NCBI GenBank assembly: GCA_000827325.1 | Contig: KN832875.1 | Span: forward strand, 248,001-312,000 | Reading direction: 5' to 3' | Origin: Oidiodendron maius Zn | Taxonomy: Eukaryota; Ascomycota; Leotiomycetes; Myxotrichaceae | Length of the DNA: 64,000 bases | Part shown: one piece after another, positions 57,011-64,000 of the stretch | How positions within the stretch are numbered: position 1 is the first letter of the stretch | How the letters are laid out: every line of letters starts with the position of its first letter | The notes under the pieces: model-generated | Seen by the model: only the letters and a program-made list of their open reading frames with translations | Databases searched by the model: none | What the model was told of the DNA's origin: nothing | Position numbers and translations under genes: made by a program

Positions 57011-57023
57011 TTTTTTTTTTTTT
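57011..57023 (+). terminator. RNA polymerase III terminator (T13)
   Basis: A run of 13 T on the non-template strand, starting 11 bases after the tRNA 3' base at 56999. Its position behind the second tRNA half shows the gene's transcription unit spans the insert. Confidence 0.85.
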
Positions 57024-57325
57024 GTTGCTATTTTCTAGCGAGCCTTCTAACGATAGGCGAGTCGGGCTTCAAAAGTAGACAAGACACCGTTTTCTCCTTT
57101 CATTCATAGGAATATAAAATATATATTGGTACGTGCAGACCAATTGCTATGCAAAAATTCTGCTCCGTCCAATGGTATCAGCTGCAAACCTAATCGTCTA
57201 ATTCTAGCTCGCTCCAAAGCAAATATGTTGATGGGTATGACCTGCACATTTCCAATTTATATACACGTCACCTCAGCGCGCAGAAGGGCCTGTCCCTTTT
57301 CATCTTCATAAGCCGCACACAACTT

Positions 57326-57680
57326 CTATGACCCTACTTTCGCTACCCATGGCGCGACGTGCGGAATATTTAGCTTCTTCTTCTCGTCGGTCTTTCCTCT
57401 TCCTGACTTGGGTTTCTTGTAAACCTGTCTCGGGCGTCAGTTAGGCAATCCAAGTAGGTCATGTCATTCCCCCCTCTTCCCACCGTCCGCCCCGAGTTAT
57501 TCCACGTACCTTATTTGTCACGAAGTGGATGTACCACGCCAGCAGGATGATCAGCATGCAGCTGACGAGCACGATAACGAGCTCTGCGAAGAGGAACGGG
57601 TTGGCCCGGAGCACAGCCGTGGCTTCTGGCGTGAGATTCAGCCAGTTGAAGGCATTGGGTCCGGAGAATGCTTGGCCCAT
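57326..57680 (-). CDS. Small single-pass membrane protein
   Basis: Exons 57680-57510 and 57424-57326 (85-nt intron) give 89 residues. The N-terminus MGQAFSGPNAFNWLNLTPEA is polar, with a candidate N-glycosylation site at NLT. One long hydrophobic helix follows (FLFAELVIVLVSCMLIILLA, then WYIHFV). The C-terminus is basic (VYKKPKSGRGKTDEKKK) and ends HVAPWVAKVGS. The topology could be N-out, C-in by the positive-inside rule. It resembles small ER or secretory-pathway membrane proteins, but I do not recognise the family. Too short for many gene callers. Confidence 0.7.
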
Positions 57681-58406
57681 GGCGATGGGCTGTTAAAAGG
57701 GAGACACGCCGGTGCGTACGGTAGGCCCTGGCCTGGCTACGAGGCTGGATCTCGACAATTTCAAGTTTCTGCAAATAAAACTTTGTACCTAGCTAGGTTC
57801 GGGTATGCAGAAGTGGACGAAGAATGGAGAGAGTAGACTTGAACAAAAGCTGCCTGCACGCCGAGAAAAACACAACAGAAAGTCATTCAGACAGAAGGAG
57901 GCACTTTAGACTTTCGTAGGGTCAATGTTGCATGATTATATTTTATTGCATTTCCGGGTGGGGAGGCCCTTCCGAATCACACGTTTCGGAGTCGCGACGC
58001 TTGCCGCGTTTCAGAGAGTCTGAGCCCTCGGCCCCGAGATCTGAATACAGTAGCCATGGGTGCACTGTTCTAGGCGAGGAATGCGGATGTTTTAAAGTGC
58101 CCGGATCATCGATTTTTCAGGAGCAAGGTGGTTTTAGAGGTGTCAGAGTGACCGTTGGTTTGCGCGGCCTTTGTTTCTTGGAGATAGCTGGGAAGACCCG
58201 CAGCTTATCTCGTGGTCTCAATCGTGGACAACGCGACGGGCCGAAACGTACAGCGACCAATGCCCGGTGGCGGCGGTAGGGCGCCACAAAATGGCACAAC
58301 TTCTATAATCATACCTGTGCGCCCTCTATCTCTAATTCTATGAGGAACCAATCTCATATACCAACGCTTCGCTCCCCCCTACGACAAATGGATGTTCTAA
58401 CACCGT
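57681..58406. other. Intergenic region
   Basis: Between two minus-strand genes. Short domain-free frames only. Confidence 0.5.
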
Positions 58407-59475
58407 TTAACCCTTTAAGTCGCTCAACTTCTCCACATAATATGCCGGTCGTACTGAAGCTCCCTCTGCCTCCCAATCCTCCTTCCGGCTCACGCCCGTC
58501 AATACTGCTAACGTCCCACCGAGCTTTCCCTCTATGCCGAATCTAATATCAGTGTCTAACCTATCGCCCACCATGCACGCCTTCTTTCGATCGAACTGGA
58601 ACTTTCCCTCGATGGCATCCATCATCGCCTGACTTGGTTTTCCCAGAGCTATGGGCTGTTGCTTGGTCATATGTATGAGTGGAATGGAAATTGAACCCGC
58701 TCCAGGGAAGAATGTATGGTTTGAGGGGAGAGTGCTGTCGATATTAGTGGCGAGGAATTTAGCACCTCGTGCAAGGTACTGGTAGGCATGCGAGTATTTC
58801 AGGTAGTTGATGTGAAAATCCAACCCGGCCAGGACTACTCCGATATTCTCATCCAGGAGGGACCCGTCGGCAAGTCCTTTATAGTCTTCGGGTGTGATGT
58901 CCCGTCGATAGGCGGGGTCTGTTCCGCCAATAAATTCGATGCCCTCAGATTTGAGCTCTGTCTCGATGCCATTTTCGCCCAACACAAACACCTTGTTCTT
59001 GGGTGCTGGAAGCCTCAAGATCCGAGAGATGTATATGGCGGAGGAGTATGCGGACGCGAATATCTCATCAACGGTGCTTGGTATACCCAGTGAGGTGAGT
59101 TTCTTCTGGTAATCTGCACGAGATTTTGTCGAATTGTTGGTAACAAAGACGATCTTCTTTCCTATAATGTATTAGATAAGGACTAAGGACATGGGTGGGC
59201 ATATGAACCTCTTGATCTCAAAAGTTCAAGGGTTTCAACTGTTCCAGGGAATAGGTGGTCGCCAGACCAGAGGACGCCTTGAGTAAATTAGCCCCATGAC
59301 AAGTCCAGCGGAGATGAGGGTAGTACCATCGCAGTCAAAGAGGAATATCTGAAGGAAATGTCAGCGGTAGAATAGCCATGTAGTTGTAAAGCGACCGACG
59401 CACATCGAATTGGTCGATAAACTCATTGATTGCAGCAGGATCCCCTGTGAGGTATTTGGGTAGTTGCCCCACCAT
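58407..59475 (-). CDS. pho13: PHO13-type HAD phosphatase (phosphoglycolate/p-nitrophenyl phosphatase)
   Basis: Exons 59475-59404, 59348-59327, 59277-59209 and 59161-58407 give 305 residues, close to yeast Pho13 (312). HAD motif I is IFLFDCDGVLWSGD, motif II is VFVTNNSTKSR, Lys of motif III is in ALGKPSQAMM and motif IV is MVGDRLDTDIRFG. Pho13-type enzymes repair toxic side products such as 2-phosphoglycolate, 4-phosphoerythronate and 2-phospholactate. The second coding exon is only 22 nt and carries the catalytic Asp of motif I; flanking introns are 55 and 49 nt. Cytosolic; no signal peptide. Confidence 0.92.
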
Positions 59476-59846
59476 TGGTGATGATCGCAATGTCTAGAGG
59501 TTGCTGCGTAGGTAGGTGTTTCAGACGGAGCACGATTCCTTCCTAGGAAATTGCGTCGCTGGCACTAGCAATGGATACTGGGACACTCCTTTTTACAAAT
59601 ATTGTGTGTCACCAGCTGCGAGATGAAGATTCGAATATCGGAATGATGATAAGGTACAAAGTTTCTCCAGTTCCGCACTATCCGTGCTGACTAAAGCACA
59701 AATGAGGGGTATTCAGGAGTTAAGCGAGGATTCCAATGTGAAGCTATCGTTCAGTTACACTACAGACAAAGTACCTGCGTTAACGGCTTATTATATACAT
59801 CTTCGCGTGCACACATATATATACTTGTGTGCCCTGTCCTACGACA
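59476..59846. other. Divergent promoter of pho13 and the methyltransferase gene
   Basis: 370 bases between divergent starts. TATATATA at about 59813-59821 lies some 30 bases before the methyltransferase ATG and may be its TATA box. Confidence 0.5.
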
Positions 59847-61196
59847 ATGGATCAACTGCTTCAAGATGTCCAAACGGCCATGGCCAATGCATCGAGCCCC
59901 TCCTGTGACCCCGCGGCTCATGGACAGCTCCTCCAGGCTATCAATAGGCTGACTTTGGCCGTAGAGACACCAACAGAGACGAACATGAGGATTCTTTACC
60001 AGCCAGTCCAGAACGCATGTATTCGAATGGCCATTGGAATGGGTCTGCCCCACGCCGTTGTTGCACGCGATGGGGTATCTGTAACTGCTGCGGAGCTGGG
60101 GGAAGAACTTAAGGCGGATCCGGTGCTAATTGGTATATCTTCATGGACAGGGCACACAGTTCCAAATCAGGTTGAACCTGCTTAAGCTAGCTTACTGACG
60201 CAGCTTCTACCTAGCTAGAGTGATGCGAGTCCTCACGGCAGCAGGGCTATGCAAAGAAGACGGCCCAAACCAATATTCGGCTACTCCAGTTACAAGAAGC
60301 CTGGCTGGGCCCGCGTTTACCGGAGGCTCACGATACATGTGAGCTACCATTCGCGTTGCTCTCATGCAAAGACTTACAATCGGCTCTACCTAGATTTGAT
60401 CTATTCTTTCCTACCGCAGCACAGCTGCCCGAGTACCTGCTACAGACCAATTTTGAGAACCCGCAAGGCAAGTCCGCATTCGAGTTCACGTATCAAACCG
60501 GCCTATGGGAGCATCTCGGCGAGAACCCCGATTTACAGCGCGACTGCGTCGCCTACATGAGAGGGCGCCGGGCAGGCCAGTTGAGATGGTTGGATATATA
60601 CCCTGTAGAAGCCGAGCTTGCTGGGAAGACGGCTGACGATTCGGTGCTGCTGGTCGACATCGGAGGCAACCAAGGACATGATCTAGAGTTGTTCAAAGAA
60701 CGATATCCCAAAGTACCTGGGCGCCTGATCTTGCAGGATCTTCCCGAGGCGATCGAAAGGATATCACCTCCCTTGGAAGGAATTGAAGTGATCCCATATG
60801 ACTTTTTCACTCCCCAGCCCATCGAAAGTATGTTTTACCTTCTATCCCACTCTGGAACGATCATGAGTAACGGTCTCTCTAGGTGCACAACTATACTTCT
60901 TCCGTGGCATCTGCCACGACTGGTCAGACGAGCAATGCCAAAAGTTCCTTTCCAACACGGTCAGAGCGATGAATAAGAATTCCCGACTTCTCGTCAACGA
61001 GTTCGTCCTGCCTAATACGGGCGCCGGCCAGCTCCAGGCCTCGCTTGACATCATGATGATGACGCTGGTGTCTGGGCTTGAGCGGACGGAGATGCAGTGG
61101 CAATCCCTGCTGGAATCTGTCGGGCTGGAGATTGTGAAGATCTGGTCGATTATGCCAGAGATCGAGGCAGTGATCGAGACGAGGCTGAAGGAATAA
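59847..61196 (+). CDS. SAM-dependent O-methyltransferase, fungal secondary-metabolism type
   Basis: Exons 59847-60132, 60215-60338, 60394-60827 and 60883-61196 give 385 residues. The N-terminal dimerisation and winged-helix part runs AELGEELKADPVLIARVMRV, then LTAAGLCKEDGPNQYSATPV. The SAM motif is SVLLVDIGGNQGHDLELF, followed by RLILQDLPEAIERI and VIPYDFFTPQPI. FFRGICHDWSDEQCQKFL carries the catalytic His-Asp-Trp, and LLVNEFVLPNTGAG lies in the C-terminal part. This is the PF00891 family that includes many polyketide and alkaloid methylases. No synthase gene is nearby, so it stands alone; its substrate is unknown. Confidence 0.88.
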
Positions 61197-62054
61197 GGAG
61201 GGTGTCCATTGCACATCGTGCCCGCAGTCTCACTCGGCGCGAATTGACTATAGGGGCAACGTAGAGAAGCTAGCTGTATTGAGACGGGAAGTATGACAAA
61301 ATAGACATCTAATCTTAAAATCCCTTTGGACATGACGAATGTAAGAGCTTCGGCACTGGAAGACTTGCCGAGAATTCATATCACATGCCAAGTACTATAT
61401 TGGTTCGTAGGAGGATTATATTCTGCTGCAGACAAGAAAACGTACAAGCATAGACGGATGCATCATGGGCGTTCTTCCATCCCAAACGCCAGCACAGTAT
61501 GTTCGCGCAACCGTTCAGTTTTAGTCATCACATACAGCCCGGTCATCCAGTCCTTCGGCCCACTCCCGACGCATTAATCGAACAGAATCAGGGACAAACG
61601 TAAAACGATTCATTGCTCTCGGGCGGGAAGGCAAGCCTCAAGTCTGAGAGTATACGCGAAGTACACTGCAATCAGGCGAGTCCTAAGATCCCTGCTAGAT
61701 ATCATCAAATAACTCTGGGCCCAGCGCTACGCTAGGGATAAGTCAGAAGGAAAATAAAAAGAGTCCATCTCGCTTTTGTTCTTGCTTTTCGGGAAAAAAG
61801 TAAAACGGAACTTTTCTCTAGTCATCTTGCATGAACGTGGAAGAGGAAAGAAGTATCAAGGAAAGAGAAGTCTGTAGGAAACAAGCAGGAGGTGTTGTGA
61901 AAGGCCAGGGATGACTATCGAGGTCGATATGTCATGCCGTCCTTTGGCGTATTGTATTAATTTTCGTGGCTAGGATGGCCCACAGGCAAGTCATCATATG
62001 GCCGAGGAGATTGGATCAAACTGGCAGGTGTAAGCCACACATGTTTTCTGCAGA
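61197..62054. other. Convergent intergenic region
   Basis: 3' flanks of the methyltransferase and the last gene; short domain-free frames only. Confidence 0.5.
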
Positions 62055-63716
62055 TTAATTCATGCTCTTGCTCCTCTTGTGACCCCTCTCTTCGCCGCTG
62101 AATTTGCGTTTACTTGAAAGAGAAGCGAGCGGGCTCGAGTCCATAGGTGGGACCTTCTGTTTGCGCAGTGGGGTTATGGCGGTTGCCGCGTGTGCTATCC
62201 GGCCATCCTTGATCCCGCGGAGCGTAGTAGCGGAGTATGGGCCTGCAAAAACGAGAGAATCGACTGTGGCATTGTAACGAGTCATGAGCTTGTGCTTCTG
62301 CTGGTTCTTGCGGAAGGCACCGACGATGCCTGGATTCAAGAGGTTGGAGTGGCCTTGCTCCTCACTCGTAGCTGTCGTCGGGCGAGGCGTTGTTGGGGAC
62401 TCCTCGCCAGTCTCATCCTCGTCGGAGCTCTGATCGCCGAAGTTGATAAAGTCCTCAACATCCCAGAGTTCTTCATCGTCGAGATCCTCTTCATCGAACG
62501 AGGATGGACTATCCTGTACGATTTCGCCATTGGCATTGATGCTGGTGAAAGGGTAGAAGGCCTCTGGGGGCCCAAGAGCTTGGTCGCCGAGATTGTTCAG
62601 ATACGGTCCCAAAGGCGTATACATTGCGCTCAGCATCAGATCACCGGAATTGCTGACCATGGGCGAAGTGCCATCGCCGGGGGTTTCAGCCTCACTCTCT
62701 TGAGCCGAGCTGGTGTGTGGGTGCAAGTCTCCATGGCTGAAGCGACGATTGACTCTCGCTTTGAACATGTACAAGCGATTACCGTCCGAATTGATCACGG
62801 CGAAGGGTCGACTCGCATTATGGATCCAGGAGCCTAACCTTGGACCTCGCATAGCTCGAGGAGGAATGCGGCGATTGATTGGCACCTCTTCCTCGGAACC
62901 AGAATCTGTCGACTGGCGCCGGAGAACTGATCTCGGGGGAAGATACTTCTCCCTCCTGATACTCTCAGGAGGATCCTCCTCCTCGGTTGTGTCACCGGAA
63001 TCGGCTGCAGCATGTTAGCATCATCGACGAATCTTCTCGCTCATATCACACCCACTTTCGTAACCACTTGAGCCCGTGGAGTCGCCGCTTTCACTTTCCT
63101 CGTCTTCGTCATGCGTCGGGAGCCTCTCGGCCCCCTCGAAGTCCCAGTATGATCCATCTTCACTCGAGAGATTCTGCTCGTCTTCGTCATTCTCGATTCT
63201 CTTACGGAATGAAGGGGCAAGGCTGTCCTGGTCCATGAACAGGTCCGGGTAGAGTGTGTCGTCGTTGTCGGAGGCTGTGGACGAGCTGTCGGACAAGTTA
63301 AAGCGAACTCGGCGAGGCTCAGGGCTATCAGAAGTAATATTCCTTGAAGCCCACACAGTAGCCTCTGTATCGTGATCGGGGGCGTGCATTCGTGCCATGT
63401 GATCGTTGAAGAAGTCTAGGTCGTCACCCAGGACATCCTGGGAGGCGTCCACGGAAAAGCCGTCCCAGTTGCTCTGGTCATCTTCGATAGAGGGCCGAGG
63501 AGTGGAGACCGAATCATCGTCATCTTCGTCTTCTGCAGATTCAATGATTGCTTGCTCCTCGGCCACCTCGACATCTGGCTCATCTTCTTCAGAGTCGGAG
63601 ATGAGATCGACCCCGGCATAATCGTCGTCTGAGGAGTTGTCCGATGTCTTGGACGCCCGCTTCACCGATTTCTTGGGCGAGGCCAAATTGGACTTGTGTC
63701 GTATGTTTCGCGACAT
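62055..63716 (-). CDS. Acidic nuclear-type protein of unknown function
   Basis: Exons 63716-63056 and 63004-62055 (51-nt intron, GTGGGT donor, CTAAC branch) give 536 residues. The start MSRNIRHKSNLASPKKSVKR is basic, like a nuclear signal. Residues 25-230 are extremely acidic and Ser-rich. A second part has GPRLGSWIHNASRPFAVINS, then VNRRFSHGD, then SAMYTPLGPYLNNLGDQALG, and EEDLDDEELWDVEDFINFGD, which resembles an acidic activation-type segment. The C-terminal 100 residues are basic with KHKLMTRYNATVDSLVFAGP and KRKFSGEERGHKRSKS. Similar fungal proteins exist but have no known role that I can name; a chromatin or transcription role is a guess. Confidence 0.75.
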
Positions 63717-64000
63717 CTTAGCCCTGCTTGTGTGGTGGTCGTGTGTTGTTCGTGGGTCGCGGTGGGGCTTCGCGGTTCGGGGTTGAATTGGCGGTGAACA
63801 GATCGTCGGGTCGATCTGGAAGGTAAGGAATTTGGGCAACGGGTCTCAGCGTCGAAATAAACTCTCGCTGAAGTGAGAACTCGGTAGTGAGGGATATGGT
63901 GAGATCGGTCGGCCTGTGTGAATGTATAGACGCCGGGATTGAGGTATTCGTGGTGGGGTGGTGTCGGTGGTGGAAGAATATCTCGTGGCGGAAGGAGTGT
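63717..64000. other. Promoter side of the last gene
   Basis: Upstream sequence of the minus-strand gene; no further gene is visible before the window ends. Confidence 0.5.

Noticed and set aside
59847-61196. Biosynthetic gene cluster around the O-methyltransferase
   Set aside because: Neighbours are a metabolite-repair phosphatase and a nuclear-type protein; no synthase, oxidase, transporter or cluster regulator is seen.

Overview
The window is nuclear DNA from a filamentous ascomycete (Pezizomycotina), most likely a eurotiomycete. Genes carry short GT..AG introns of about 45-100 nt with TACTAAC-like branch sites. Several proteins match the Aspergillus/Penicillium type: the nitrogen regulator NmrA, Cu/Zn superoxide dismutase, PAPS reductase (sA/MET16), a CmkB-like kinase and Atg101. 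Intergenic spacers are 0.2-3 kb, some AT-rich, and one holds a decayed Ty1/copia fragment with an in-frame stop that could come from a C-to-T change.

Layout. 1-2155: no recognised gene. 2.1-9.5 kb: pantothenate synthetase, an FSH1-type hydrolase, NmrA and a Vps75/NAP histone chaperone. 10-17.5 kb: a large conserved fungal protein of unknown role, SodA, an Alt a 1-like secreted protein and a LYAR zinc-finger protein. 17.5-22.3 kb: gene-poor, with the copia relic. 22.3-29.7 kb: a secreted lysozyme/SLT-like protein with a chitin-binding-like tail, a GNAT enzyme, a four-helix membrane protein and the ALG8 glucosyltransferase. 30-40.8 kb: a DUF8035 protein, a STRAP-like WD40 protein, a CaM kinase, a CYC2-like flavoprotein and an HSL-type esterase. 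41-56 kb: two unknown conserved proteins, a DUF2470 membrane protein, a MARVEL protein, a LOA1/VPS66-like acyltransferase, IPK1 divergent from ATG101, PAPS reductase and a SET/MYND-like protein. 56-64 kb: tRNA-Arg(TCG), a small membrane protein, PHO13-type phosphatase, an O-methyltransferase and an acidic nuclear-type protein.

The genes form no operon-like pathway and no biosynthetic cluster. They are mostly housekeeping genes: cofactor synthesis, nitrogen and sulfur control, redox defence, glycosylation, inositol phosphate metabolism, autophagy and chromatin. Exon-intron models were built by hand; each junction was checked for splice signals and reading frame.

The standout is the tRNA-Arg gene at 56856-56999. 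Besides a normal 17-nt intron after position 37, its T-loop is split by a 54-nt insert that begins GTATGC, contains TACTAAT and ends CAG. These are the marks of a spliceosomal intron, here inside an RNA polymerase III gene. Removing it leaves a fully paired tRNA, followed 11 bases later by a T13 Pol III terminator.
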